NCBI RefSeq assembly: GCF_021869535.1
Contig: NW_026262582.1
Span: forward strand, 56,556,851 to 56,620,850
Reading direction: 5' to 3'
Origin: Mytilus californianus
Taxonomy: Eukaryota; Mollusca; Bivalvia; Mytilida; Mytilidae
DNA length: 64,000 nucleotides
The notes beneath the pieces were generated by a model. It was not told where the DNA came from, did not search any database, and was given only the letters and a program-made list of their open reading frames with translations. How positions within the stretch are numbered: position 1 is the stretch's first letter; each line of letters starts with the position of its first letter. The position numbers and the translations under genes were made by a program. Below are positions 39,101 to 43,870 of this stretch, one piece after another.

Positions 39101-41539
39101 TATAGTTTATGACTTTGTTATTTTTTTTTAAGTCCACTAAGTAATCAGTAATGCTACAAGTACGTTGTTGTAAGCTTGAGACATTTATTATACTTTATCT
39201 GTTTTAAGTTGTGAATAAAAAAAACCTCTAAGATACTAGTATATAGGCTAAAGTGCGTATTCTTATATTTTAATTTGATTTCACTTCCTTTCAGTTTTGT
39301 GATTATATTATCCGTCTTAAAAGATCTTTATTACTTTTTTGATCAATTTCCTCAACTAAATAAGTATAAAATATTACCATACTGTTGGCTGTTACTGAAT
39401 TTCAGAATCGTTGAGTAAATGTTTGTCACTTCAGATGGATGTTAAAGAAAAGCAAGTATGAATCTTTCAATTTTTAAAGGTAAATGTGGGGGTACCCAAA
39501 TTGCACCTATATTGACGTTTATTCAATAGACAGACAACAGATTCCATTTTGTGTTTATTATGTAGTTGTATCCTAATTAACAGTACAGTTCCTCATATTT
39601 AATTTTGAATCCATACTGAATCATAGAAAAATGTGTTTGAACCGACCGCCAAATGACACAAGATTCTGTAATGACGAATACCTAAATTGCATACATGCTT
39701 AACTTTACATCCATACAAATCGAATGACAGATGTTTTGTTTTATTTTCCACATTTTTAGAACAATTTGACAATAGTGCATGCTTACTACATGTATATTCA
39801 TTTTGAAAGAAATTTTTGAAAGAAATGGTTGCATGTGTCTTAATTTAATTGCTCATTTAAAAAAAAAATGACTTTAAGTGGATGTCGCATTCAAACAAAT
39901 CTTCCTATCTGCCTAAGCCAAGGGGAATGAATGTTTTATTCCATTACCTATACCTATATAGTTTTACTTCCTGGACATAAAATATTAAATTACATATTTC
40001 TTTTTCTTATCCGCTTGTTTTTATAGCTAAACACTACATTAACAATGATAATCAGTACCGATCAAAATTTAATCATTTATTCATTTTGTTTTGTTTTTAG
40101 ATCTGAAATAATTTTGAAAACGAAATAACTATACTATCTCTATAAAAAAACGTTCAAAACGTTGTAAACATTAACCGAGCGTAAAGTCGCAAAAAGAATT
40201 CCCGACGTTCAGAGGGGAGGGAATGTGATACTGAGAGGGTAATATGAAGTTTTGTTCGACGTCACGTGGGATAGTCTCAACCAATCAAATGTTGAGTTCG
40301 CTATCAATATTAACATGCAGTGGAATAAAATGTTTTATCAAAGAGGATTTCCAATGCTTTTAGGCAATGAGAAAACAGAAAATTCATAGTCATATGATAA
40401 ACAATGTGACCGTTTTGTGCATATTCAAATATATTTATCCATGTTGAAAGACGTGCATAATGGCAAATTATGAAATTACAAAGTGTTCACATTCTAAGAA
40501 AACCTGTAAGATTTAAGCTGCTTTATTTGCAAAATGGGCGCAAATTTGGTACTCAGTGCAATTTGGATACTGTATCGTTAACATTATCAAGACTAAATAT
40601 ATGTTTGTTTGCGCGTTCGTAATGAGAAAAAAAACCGTTGTTAAGAATTCTTTTATTGGAGTTTTCTGTTAAGATTCATGGAATCAAACCAGACAATCCT
40701 ACAGTCCTGAATATGTGCACGATTTCAAATAATTTAAAAAAAGCTAAGACTAATTTAGAATTGACTTTTCACAATTTAAATGTTCTGAATTGTTATTTCA
40801 TAATAACTATAGATCAACAAAATGTAAGTGATGGATTTAGAAACTGTTCCAGATAACAACTCCAAAAAAAAAGAAAAGCAATGAGAATAGTTTTCGAACG
40901 TACCCAATAGAGTGGTATTATGCTTTCGAACCAAGAAGATTAATAAGTAACACTTACTTTACTGGTACCAAGTTCACATATCACATAACCGGTTTCAAGA
41001 GAGCACATTGGCACATTAATATCAATATTTGGATTTCTTTTGAGATCTAAAGTTTCTATAACCTCACTTTGACGTATATCGAAACTTATTTCCCTTGGAA
41101 ATGTTTCTTCGTTGGAATTTTGTGTCTGTTCAGTACCTAAAAATAAACTGAAATATAGTAAGGCTATTAAAATGACCATTGACAATGTACTTCAACCATT
41201 AAACTGTTGTTTTAAAATAAAAATGACACAGAGGCAAATAAAAACAATAATAAAAGATAGTAATAAATCGAAAAGAAAAAAGTGTTTCCCAGGTTTTTTT
41301 ATACATGCAAATCAGAAGTCAATATTACATTTACATTTCCTTCTTTAATATATGGTTCATTATTCCGTTTTTAAAGAAGAAAATAAATAAATCTATAACA
41401 TGCTGTTTAGATTTGGATTTTATAAACAAGTCAAGTACTTACCATTTTTTGAAGGTATTTCTGCATTACTTTGACGTGAAAATAACTGAATAACATATAA
41501 AAAATAAACTCCGACTGGTAGCGGATGCATCCAATCCAT
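809..41539 (-). CDS. ADAMTS-like M12B metalloprotease with three C-terminal six-Cys modules (17 exons, complete)
   Basis: Predicted secreted zinc endopeptidase of the adamalysin/ADAMTS type, 670 aa, probably acting on extracellular matrix or secreted proteins; its substrate cannot be read from sequence. Domains: signal peptide (1-26), prodomain (about 27-195), catalytic domain from about residue 198 (TFTVEVLILIDHSLY) to about 423, with zinc ligands H357, H361, H367, catalytic E358 and Met-turn M387; ADAMTS disintegrin/cysteine-rich domain (about 424-525); then three C..C..C..CCxSC modules (531-565, 572-610, 630-668) and a stop after CYY. No thrombospondin type 1 repeat is visible. Exons, 5' to 3': 41443-41539, 40958-41136, 37821-37898, 37311-37428, 34184-34349, 26295-26370, 25461-25538, 24429-24580, 22505-22539, 21601-21706, 14101-14283, 13624-13768, 12430-12549, 10894-10945, 10072-10188, 6920-7057, 809-981. 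All introns are GT-AG and all phases join. No transcript is available, so alternative exons cannot be excluded. Confidence 0.93.
2030..2310 (-). repeat. dispersed retroelement 3'-tail repeat, diverged copy
   Basis: Shares the blocks 'cagctataaaaggccc', 'gattacaggttcctgg', 'tatggcggggtttaacatg' and a closing 'aaaatcagtt' with the copies at 15.4-16.1, 19.5 and 43.4 kb. It lies in intron 16, antisense to the retroelement orientation seen at 42.1-43.9 kb. Confidence 0.7.
3470..3613. repeat. near-perfect hairpin, arms about 60 bp
   Basis: The left arm (AATAACACAT ... TGATAGAGCAG ... TTACCCCGAGAAAA ... TTGTCAAC) is mirrored by a right arm ending in ATGTGTTATT. The loop between the arms is about 15 nt. 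It is a short foldback element in intron 16. Confidence 0.8.
3757..3930. repeat. second hairpin element, arms about 80 bp
   Basis: Centred on CGTAGC near 3843. Inner arms are AAAAAATGTGGTGCACACT and its complement; outer arms pair GAATGACTGTAAT with ATTACAGTCATTC. It abuts the left end of the large palindrome. Confidence 0.8.
3926..6493. repeat. 2.6-kb imperfect palindrome (large inverted repeat)
   Basis: Two arms of roughly 1.25 kb meet near 5195. Outer ends pair AAGGTTCATCATAACAAATG (3927) with CATTTGTTATGATGAACCTT (about 6470-6489). Inner checkpoints include the AGGCCTGGCATCCACTAGAT block, the 'gtaaatcatgtt..agtaaggga' block, and a perfect inner stretch around CTTACAAACTTAGAATATTAT. Arms differ by small indels and a right-arm insertion near 6150-6270. 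It lies wholly in intron 16. No coding region seen. Confidence 0.85.
6920..7057 (-). CDS. metalloprotease exon 16: six-Cys module 2
   Basis: 46 codons encoding DYCTDTKILINGLSC ... YIC ... DFCCRSCH (C572-C610). The C-x-D start and CCxSC end resemble PLAC and ShK-type modules. The donor is a weak GTGTGT, but the phase fits exon 17 exactly. Confidence 0.88.
7200..8690. repeat. dispersed GCGCAAA / TTTGCGC motif field (intron 15)
   Basis: The short motif 'gcgcaaa' or its complement recurs irregularly here (7269, 7345, 7366, 7403, 8205-8250, 8625-8680), continues at 8935-8985, and also occurs at 2420-2460 and 3000-3080 in intron 16. Copies often sit next to 'tgtcc' or 'aatttac'. It is not a regular tandem array. 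Confidence 0.5.
8693..8926 (+). mobile_element. tRNA-derived SINE, apparently full length
   Basis: The head resembles a tRNA gene: a box A-like GGTGACCTAGTGGTCTG and box B-like GATCGAATCCCGC. The central block has GGCACTCCGGTTCCTCCACC, the conserved core of molluscan SINEs, and the tail is TTGTTAAACAAC followed by CAATCAATTAATCAATCC. It interrupts a field of GCGCAAATGTCC motifs. Confidence 0.85.
9000..10071. other. intron 15, unique-looking sequence
   Basis: AT-rich intronic sequence between the GCGCAAA field and exon 15. Short open frames occur on both strands without recognisable domains. Nothing else seen. Confidence 0.4.
10072..10188 (-). CDS. metalloprotease exon 15: six-Cys module 1
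   Basis: Codes module 1 (C531 to C565) with spacing C-x11-C-x8-C-x8-CC-x2-C, ending CCQSCSK. It lacks the C-x-D start of the other two modules and is Pro-rich. Two GT donors are possible 9 nt apart in the same phase; GTAAGT is chosen as the stronger. Confidence 0.87.
10894..10945 (-). CDS. metalloprotease exon 14: W-C-x-x-G-K-C-V
   Basis: 52 nt coding WCMLGKCVFDEAAPSAP. It completes the ADAMTS motif K-W-C-x-x-G-x-C-V begun by exon 13. In vertebrate ADAMTS a thrombospondin repeat normally follows; here a short linker leads directly to cysteine modules. Confidence 0.92.
10946..12429. other. intron 13, no recognised content
   Basis: AT-rich sequence with no domain, tandem array or element termini that I could identify. 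Confidence 0.4.
12430..12549 (-). CDS. metalloprotease exon 13: ADAMTS Cys-rich domain
   Basis: 40 codons (472-511): MCYKMYCFDPVKGICITAS and then AAMGTSCGDKK. It matches C-x-x-L-W-C ... C-x-T ... A-x-x-G-T-x-C-G-x-x-K of ADAMTS cysteine-rich domains. Phase 0 at both ends. Confidence 0.93.
12700..13115. repeat. possible diverged copy of the 26.5-kb TTAA element
   Basis: Shares scattered phrases with the element at 26484-27103 ('ggtccagatttttag', 'aattcatgtgtgagattt', 'tatcagaaagca'). Its termini are not clear. Intron 12. Confidence 0.35.
13249..13462. repeat. 30-bp minisatellite, about 7 copies
   Basis: Unit of 30 bp containing CTTAACATGACAGGATTTAT plus CTTGAACAAC, with a few substitutions between copies. 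Because 30 is a multiple of three it gives a spurious repeating reading frame on the minus strand. Intron 12. Confidence 0.95.
13624..13768 (-). CDS. metalloprotease exon 12: disintegrin-like/ADAMTS Cys-rich start
   Basis: Residues 424-471: HTNCLAED, then VPPGQIMNVHGQCQEIYGNT, ending FMC. This follows the ADAMTS pattern N-C-L ... P-G-x-x-Y/M-x-x-x-x-Q-C-x-x-x-F/Y-G. Donor GTATGT chosen because it alone keeps phase 0 into exon 13. Confidence 0.92.
14101..14283 (-). CDS. metalloprotease exon 11: third zinc ligand and Met-turn
   Basis: Residues 363-423: LGVIHHDGD carries the third His ligand (H367). Then come CPSAMNYIMAP with the Met-turn M387 and a C-terminal helix FSDCSIYQMKQQVKKM. The phase joins exon 10 to give HELGHNLGVIHHDGD. 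The residue after the third His is His rather than the usual adamalysin Asp. Confidence 0.96.
14610..15062. repeat. 35-bp minisatellite, about 12 copies, two unit types
   Basis: Unit of 35 bp built on GGTCATGGTGTTGTCGGTTT. Two variants alternate irregularly, one with TTCTTAACGTTTGG and one with TTCTTTACTTTTGG. It lies in intron 10 close to exon 11. No stop occurs in the unit in any frame, so long spurious open frames result. Confidence 0.95.
15065..15100. repeat. (CT)n microsatellite
   Basis: About 17 CT dinucleotides directly continuing the 35-bp array. Confidence 0.95.
15160..16145 (-). repeat. nest of retroelement 3'-tail repeats (three copies in series)
   Basis: Partial copies start near 15160, 15380 and 15690, each with 'gtggtatgattgccaa'-like, 'gagaccaaatgac' and 'caacaaacgacaaccact' blocks, then CAGGCTCCTGA and GAATGTGGCGGG. 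They lie in the same orientation, complementary to the 3' tail of the element at 42.1-43.9 kb. Intron 10. Confidence 0.8.
16290..16600 (-). repeat. retroelement 3'-tail repeat, distinct subfamily
   Basis: Contains 'gagccttggctcacaccgaa', AACGAGAAACGAGAAACAC and 'atgcagcgggtttaaacg', which match the reverse complement of 46320-46655 closely. The two copies form a subfamily different from the 15.4-kb copies. Confidence 0.8.
16650..17000 (+). repeat. retroelement 3'-tail repeat, opposite orientation
   Basis: Reads 'tcagtggttgtcgtttgttg', 'attatagcttgctatggtg', 'gaaggccgtacggttacct' and 'ggttgtctcattgacaatc', i.e. the sense of the 42.1-43.9 kb element. It faces the 16290-16600 copy. Confidence 0.8.
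17000..19020. other. intron 10, mostly unannotated, with a short foldback
   Basis: AT-rich intron. At 18415-18495 ATCGACCTAGAGAAG and CTTCTCTTAGGTCGAT form a hairpin with further ATCGACCT repeats. The segment AATACCGTGCGCAACG near 17185-17200 recurs inverted at about 27106-27122. No gene recognised. Confidence 0.4.
19021..19085 (-). mobile_element. 3' fragment of a tRNA-derived SINE
   Basis: Reverse complement reads GCCAGTGGACGTTAAGCAAT followed by CAACAATAAATCAATC, the usual 3' end of molluscan SINEs. The head is missing. Confidence 0.65.
19470..19905 (-). repeat. retroelement 3'-tail repeat, long copy
   Basis: One of the best preserved copies: 'gtggtataattgcaaatgag', 'gagaccaaatgacgtagaa', 'acggccttcaacaatgagc', 'caggctcctgacttggggc', 'gaatgtggcggggttaaac', then 'aaaatcagttgaaaa'. 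Orientation is complementary to the 42.1-43.9 kb element. Intron 10. Confidence 0.85.
20709..21498. repeat. 46-bp minisatellite, about 17 copies
   Basis: Unit of 46 bp containing GATGTCAATTGACCTCGGCT, GTCTTGTAATTTCTACAACA and AACAGC. Units differ at a few positions (GACC/GGCC, CTGT/CGGT, CTTGT/CTCCT). The array ends about 100 bp from the active-site exon 10. Confidence 0.97.
21601..21706 (-). CDS. metalloprotease exon 10: active-site helix
   Basis: Residues 328-362, ending GGIAAHELGHN, where the Asn codon is split with exon 11. H357 and H361 are the first two zinc ligands and E358 the catalytic base. C335 is the conserved cysteine before the helix. Donor GTAAGT. Confidence 0.96.
21800..22195 (-). 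mobile_element. possible composite SINE with tRNA-like head
   Basis: On the minus strand a tRNA-like block around 22108-22190 has box B-like GGGTTCGAATCCCGC and a TGGCTGCGCGAGA box A-like region. It continues into 'aacattgttgggctaaattt' and 'gacgaattatac', a phrase partly repeated at 24208-24235. The length and 3' end are uncertain. Intron 9. Confidence 0.45.
22505..22539 (-). CDS. metalloprotease exon 9: 35-nt microexon
   Basis: Only 35 nt, coding HDATNGRGYIL and joined by split codons on both sides (phase 2 in, phase 1 out). With exon 10 it gives GRGYILGTSYLSGIC, the G-x-A-x-x-G-x-x-C motif that precedes the active site in reprolysins. Donor GTATGT, acceptor TTTTTTCAG. Confidence 0.9.
22540..23570. 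other. intron 8, first part
   Basis: AT-rich sequence with a (TA)n tract at about 22910-22930. The stretch 22980-23240 resembles Penelope-type terminal sequence on the minus strand, with a weak hammerhead-like core near 23072-23118. No intact frame. Confidence 0.4.
23579..23902 (+). pseudogene. Penelope-like element GIY-YIG endonuclease fragment
   Basis: An open stretch reads CKSCGNRRCLTCQQI, a Cys cluster, then CKTQNVVYLLQCRCG, IQYIGET and RMNGHRSD. This is the C-terminal endonuclease module of Penelope-like retroelements, with the Y-I-G and R-x5-R core visible. The frame ends at a TGA after LPVSLSFGP, where the inverted copy begins. No reverse transcriptase sits beside it, so it is a fragment. 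It lies in intron 8, antisense to the metalloprotease. Confidence 0.82.
23909..24103 (-). pseudogene. inverted partial copy of the GIY-YIG fragment
   Basis: Minus-strand frame with HYVGETEQPFNKRMNGHRSD and LPVSRHLISPGHTQADLKNL, ending in a stop. It repeats 85-110 bp of the neighbouring plus-strand fragment with few changes, so the two form a tail-to-tail inverted repeat. Its C-terminus (RHLISPGHTQADL) is more typical than that of the plus copy. Confidence 0.82.
24429..24580 (-). CDS. metalloprotease exon 8: catalytic domain, F-x-x-W/H-D-x-A strand
   Basis: Residues 265-315. The exon ends LPKHDHAMFFTE, matching the (K/H)HD-x-A-x-L-(F/L)T strand before the calcium/zinc core of M12B enzymes. 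Acceptor CTTCCAG, donor GTAGGT, ends in phase 2. Confidence 0.92.
24820..24882. repeat. two-copy 27-28 bp direct repeat
   Basis: ACTAAACAGTAATCCGCAAA with AGTG flanks is present twice in tandem in intron 7. Confidence 0.85.
25011..25077. mobile_element. very short hairpin (MITE-like)
   Basis: AGCCTGGCATCCTGG at the left and CCAGGAATCCAGGCT at the right form imperfect inverted ends of a 66-bp element flanked by TA-rich sequence. Intron 7. Confidence 0.5.
25461..25538 (-). CDS. metalloprotease exon 7: catalytic domain strand 2
   Basis: 26 codons (239-264): IDLRFSSINNTDFHIKIKLA then GFFVAK. It corresponds to the Y-x-x-L-N-I-x-I-x-L-x-G segment of adamalysins. Donor GTAAGT; phase 0 at both ends. 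Confidence 0.9.
26295..26370 (-). CDS. metalloprotease exon 6: catalytic domain helix 1
   Basis: Residues 214-238, FYKKHGNDDDTMTKLRYYFT then HVVNG. This is the amphipathic first helix of the reprolysin fold leading to the V-N motif. Donor GTAAGT, acceptor TTTTTACAG; phase 0 at the 3' end. Confidence 0.92.
26484..27103. mobile_element. TTAA-flanked MITE, 620 bp
   Basis: Begins TTAAGGTAGATAGGGTGTCT and ends AGACACCCCATCTACCTTAA, near-perfect inverted termini of about 20 bp including the TTAA. TTAA target duplications are typical of the piggyBac superfamily. No transposase frame, so non-autonomous. Intron 5. Confidence 0.82.
27104..28440. other. intron 5 segment, possible unidentified repeat
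   Basis: Starts with GGACGTTGCGCACGGTATT, inverted at 17185. A 133-codon open frame exists on the minus strand at 27672-28073 (Cys- and Ile-rich, CEICQKS, CSTCSPN). I recognise no family, and codon use looks like background AT-rich sequence, so I do not call a gene. Confidence 0.35.
28440..28540 (+). repeat. short retroelement 3'-tail fragment
   Basis: Contains 'aacatgtttaactccgccgc' and 'tgtcccaagtcaggagcct', matching the 43.5-43.6 kb tail. Confidence 0.65.
28564..29614. repeat. foldback element with 200-bp inverted arms
   Basis: Arm 28564-28766 is the near-exact reverse complement of 29417-29614: shared blocks include TTAGTATGACGTCCATTATC, 'gggtcagctgaaggacgcct' and 'gggttgttgtctctttgaca'. 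A spacer of about 650 bp contains a GA-rich tract at 29270-29300. A short extra piece of the arm occurs at 30308-30362. Intron 5. Confidence 0.88.
29900..30002 (+). mobile_element. 3' fragment of a tRNA-derived SINE
   Basis: Reads CCCGGCTTCCTCCACC, 'gattgccacgaaatagc', 'gaatgtggcgttaaacacc' and a CAATCAACCAATC tail, the core and 3' end of the SINE class seen complete at 8693. Confidence 0.8.
30476..30850. mobile_element. TTAA-flanked MITE, 375 bp, relative of 26484 element
   Basis: Ends TTAAGGTAGATTCGGGT and ACCCCGATCTACCTTGA, the same termini as the 26484 element with a one-base change in the right TTAA. The right interior shares 'aataatttagac'. Intron 5. Confidence 0.7.
31168..31515 (+). 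mobile_element. diverged tRNA-derived SINE
   Basis: The head GCCTCGGTGGTATTTTGGTA and GGTCGTGGGTTT resemble tRNA boxes A and B. The tail ends 'gccactagcactaaaacacc', then TCAATCCATCAATC. Possibly related to the V-type RUDI SINEs known from molluscs, but the head is decayed. Confidence 0.55.
31730..33010. repeat. 44-bp minisatellite, about 29 divergent copies
   Basis: Unit of 43-45 bp containing GTGACATGTGTACAAACATG, GGGAACCTACGTGAATAGCC and AGGA. Copies are more diverged at the left (31.7-32.3 kb) and more uniform at 32.4-32.8 kb. Intron 5. Confidence 0.95.
33266..33990 (+). repeat. diverged copy of the 'aactagaggctctaaagagcc' bivalve repeat
   Basis: Begins AACTAAGCTCTAAAGACCTT GTGTCGCTCGCCT (written here in two parts), contains 'gccatgttggtcgg' and 'gcaaagtttggttaaattta', and ends 'aaaagtcaccggactacgga'. 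It parallels the longer copy at 49.55-50.62 kb. Intron 5. Confidence 0.7.
34184..34349 (-). CDS. metalloprotease exon 5: prodomain/catalytic junction
   Basis: Residues 159-213. After a linker with the basic pair SRRQ (176-179) the exon reads TFTVEVLILIDHSLYKK, the conserved first beta strand of M12B catalytic domains (V-E-x-L-I-V-x-D). Prodomain removal is therefore expected between about residues 151 and 195. The donor is the less usual GTACGT. Confidence 0.93.
35000..36250. repeat. 43-bp minisatellite, about 28 copies with higher-order 300-bp period
   Basis: Unit of 43 bp: TATTGTTGGAATATCTTTAA, AGCATAGTTTTAAGACTACC plus TAA/TCA. A run of seven variant units (including 'ggaatagtttaagg' at about 35188 and again at 35488) repeats with a 300-bp period, so blocks were duplicated together. 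Intron 4. Confidence 0.96.
37311..37428 (-). CDS. metalloprotease exon 4: prodomain with basic cluster
   Basis: Residues 119-158. DGYLVSNNTAYVLEPSGK is the familiar G-x-x-x-x-x-x-x-Y-x-I/L-E-P strand of ADAM prodomains. It is followed by HYLRKRSAG, a basic cluster (R149-R151) that could be a proprotein-convertase site, although it lacks the P4 arginine of a strict furin motif. Donor GTAAGT; ends in phase 1. Confidence 0.92.
37821..37898 (-). CDS. metalloprotease exon 3: prodomain
   Basis: 26 codons (residues 93-118) reading DVAFYQSKDQTGAFSLKI and onwards. This matches the usual ADAM prodomain pattern of an aromatic patch, a short acidic loop and then G-A-F-x-L. Donor GTAAGT; phase 0 at both ends. 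Confidence 0.92.
38309..38541. mobile_element. TAA-flanked G-tract MITE (Harbinger-like), 233 bp
   Basis: Inverted termini GGGAGCTACCATTTGCTTTT and AAAATCAAATGGTAGCTCCC, extended by a G12 run on the left and a C14 run on the right. It is flanked on both sides by TAA, a three-base duplication typical of PIF/Harbinger elements. The interior repeats a 'gcaggaca'/'aaaaaggcagga' phrase. Intron 2. Confidence 0.82.
38545..40957. other. intron 2, no recognised gene
   Basis: AT-rich intron sequence between the MITE and exon 2. I saw no domain-bearing frame, array or element termini. Confidence 0.4.
40958..41136 (-). CDS. metalloprotease exon 2: N-terminal prodomain
   Basis: Codes residues 33-92, a polar Asn/Glu-rich stretch followed by VPMCSLETGYVICELGTSK with two cysteines (C77, C86), as expected early in an adamalysin prodomain. 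Donor GTAAGT, acceptor TTTTTAG; ends in phase 0. Confidence 0.88.
41443..41539 (-). CDS. metalloprotease exon 1: start codon and signal peptide
   Basis: The ATG at 41539 opens MDWMHPLPVGVYFLYVIQLF, a hydrophobic leader with a plausible cleavage after SNA (residue 26). The donor GTAAGT lies at 41437-41442. The exon ends in phase 1 and completes a Gly codon with exon 2. An ATG slightly upstream, in the sequence reading MQGRISD, hits a stop before the donor, so this start is preferred. Confidence 0.87.
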
Positions 41540-41660
41540 AATTCCCGATATTGTCCGAAATCCGTCCCTGCATATATACTTCTGCAATATGCAGCTGTTC
41601 GGTTCGGAAGCAATAAAGAGTCCGTACCGTCTTGGATCAGGATTATATTCTAACTAATCA
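41540..41660 (-). promoter_or_regulatory. possible core promoter / 5' UTR of the metalloprotease gene
   Basis: Two TATA-like stretches lie upstream of the ATG on the minus strand: TATATA near 41572-41578, which would leave almost no 5' UTR, and AATATAA near 41642-41648, a more usual distance. Inference only; an upstream non-coding exon is equally possible. Confidence 0.2.
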
Positions 41661-42109
41661 AGATGTAAAGGTAGTACAAAGCAATAGGACGATTATTGCC
41701 CGGAGAACAAGGCAATAAATTGTCTGTTTAGTGTATATTGGGGGCACATGTAGGTGTCATCAAATACATCTGCATAAATATATTTATTTGTAATACGTGC
41801 AAAATACTTCTCATAAAACCCATCAATTAAAATTTATACATATTTAAAGTGTGTCAAGAGATTTTCTGTTTTATTTGTCATTTTGACTAATTACATTGAT
41901 ATAATACAAATGCCATTAAAACAAATTTACCTGGTATGCACAATTTATAAATCTTTAACGTTTGAAACCAAAATGTGATGGTTTGTTTAATTTTGATAAA
42001 GGAATTACACTACATTGAAATACATTGTCCAGTATGAGAATGTATAAACAGGCAGGCTTCCTATTTTGAAATGAAAAAAAAAGTCAGTTAGCAAATCGAG
42101 TAACTGATG

Positions 42110-43080
42110 GGAAAGAACATTCAACTCTTTACACTACACTTCCAAACAATCTTATCAAACAAAAGTTTTCCTGTTTAATTAAATGGTGGTTTTATAAATC
42201 TGATTGCACATATACTTGCTTCAACTCATTTAAAGCCTTCTTCTCTATAAAAGACATGCTAGATATACTTAGTGGAGGTTTGATTAGATAATCGAAGATG
42301 TTAATTTTCTCCTTGATGACATTTATATACGTTTCGGCAATTAAATTTATCAACAGGTTGTAGGTATTCCTATGGGAACCAATTGTGCCCCTTTAATTGC
42401 AGATCTGTTCTTGTCATGTTATGAATGTTTATGGCCAAACCTAGTAAAGACCCGTCTAAATTGATTTAATTGATAAATTCAACAACACTTACCGTTATCT
42501 TGATGATATTTTGTTTTTAAATAATCAAAAAATTCTAAATATACTTCCGAAATTTACCCAAAGGAACTTACTTTAAATCAATCAAGTATAAACGGTAATA
42601 GCTATCCTTTCCTAGATTAAGATATTTCATTTTTCACGGGAAAAATCTACACAAAAAATTACAACAAAAGGGACGATTTTCCCTTTTTGGGACGGTGATG
42701 TCTCTTTGGCACCACCTTACGTGTCTATATATCTCAACTCGTTCGCTAGTTCGTGTTTGAAGTGACGTTTTGAGTTTCAATGAACGTAATCTATGTATTT
42801 CTGGTAAATTAAAAGTAAGGGATTTCGTTACCACAAATTTCTTAAAATCTTTACTAAATTCTTCCATAGATACACAGATTTGGCTTTCAGTTTGGTGTAC
42901 CTGTAGAAAACATATTTCAAACGGGATAGCACAACTTAATTTTTATGTAGATGTTGTTTACCGAGCCCGGAAATTTAGATACGATCTGGGTAACCTTATC
43001 GATTCTTTAAATAAACTTACTCTAAAATGTTACCAATTCAACACTGTAATTAGATCTTTGAATATTGTTTTTATCTAGAT
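42110..43080 (+). pseudogene. decayed reverse transcriptase of a retroelement (Penelope-like or related)
   Basis: Frames interrupted by stops and shifts still read STLYTTLPNNLIKQKFSCLI, ATG-independent DVNFLLDDIYIRFGN, QQVVGIPMGTNCAPLIADLF LSCYE (broken for length), then TYRYLDDILFLNN, which holds the Y-x-D-D catalytic motif. Later pieces include KRDDFPF and VYISQLVR. This is the palm of a non-LTR or Penelope-like reverse transcriptase found repeatedly in bivalves. I could not fix the superfamily. It is non-functional. Confidence 0.75.
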
Positions 43081-43870
43081 ATTGATTTTTTATCAAAAAA
43101 TAAAATCAAACTAAATATTATTGTTATATACATATGCATATTGATGTCTGTACAATCTGTCGATACCTGTATCTTGGCATTGCACAAGGTCATGTCTCTA
43201 ACTGTTAATGATGTCTTTACACTAAATGTATTTGATGTTGCCGGGATGTGTACTAATTGATATTTAAGTCTTAGATACATGATTTTTTTATTAGTTGTTA
43301 TTGGCTTTGAACTAGCTGTCAGTAAATGCTATCACTCTCAGATCTATACTTAATGTTTTTTTTGTTGTTGTGGGGATGTATAAATACCCTGCCACCCACG
43401 TCAAGTCTGTGTTTTTGTCAGATGTTATTTCTGCTTTGTATCGATCTGAGTGAAGCCCTTTTCAACAGACATGTATAGTTTGTTCTTATATGTTGTACAG
43501 TTACACCACTGTCCCAGGTTAGGGGAAGGGTTTGGCGCCAGCAAACTAGTTTAACTCCGCCACATTCTGTATTCGCTTGTCCCAAGTCAGGAGCCTGTTA
43601 TTCAGTGGTTGTCGTTTGATACTGTATATCATATTGGTTTTTCCATTTGTTGTTTCGTATCTATAGATAAATCAGGCCCGCCGTTGGTTTCCTCATTTGA
43701 ATTATTTTTACGTTTTCTTATGTCGGGACCTTTTATAGCTTGCTATACGGTATGGATTTTTCTCATTGTTTAACGACGTACGGCGACCTATATTTGCTAG
43801 CATCTACGTTATTTGGTCTCTGTTGGAGAGTTGTCTCATTTGTAATCATATCACATCTCCTTATTTCATA
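43081..43870 (+). mobile_element. long 3' tail of the retroelement
   Basis: Follows the reverse transcriptase without a break and contains the dispersed-repeat blocks in sense orientation: 'caccactgtcccaggttagg', 'actccgccacattctgtatt', 'aagtcaggagcctgttattc', 'gtggttgtcgtttgatactg', then 'ttatagcttgctatacggta', GGTCTCTGTTGGAGAGTTGT and CTCATTTGTAATCATATCAC. It ties the anonymous repeats at 2.0, 15.2-17.0, 19.5, 28.5 and 46.3 kb to one element family. Confidence 0.75.

Noticed and set aside
41431-41613. 60-codon minus-strand frame starting MLPNRTAAYC over exon 1
   Set aside because: It is a different frame from the one that yields a signal peptide and joins exon 2 in phase; the ATG at 41539 fits the gene.
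42634-43280. Open frames on both strands near the reverse transcriptase remnant
   Set aside because: They are shadow frames or fragments of the decayed retroelement, not separate genes.
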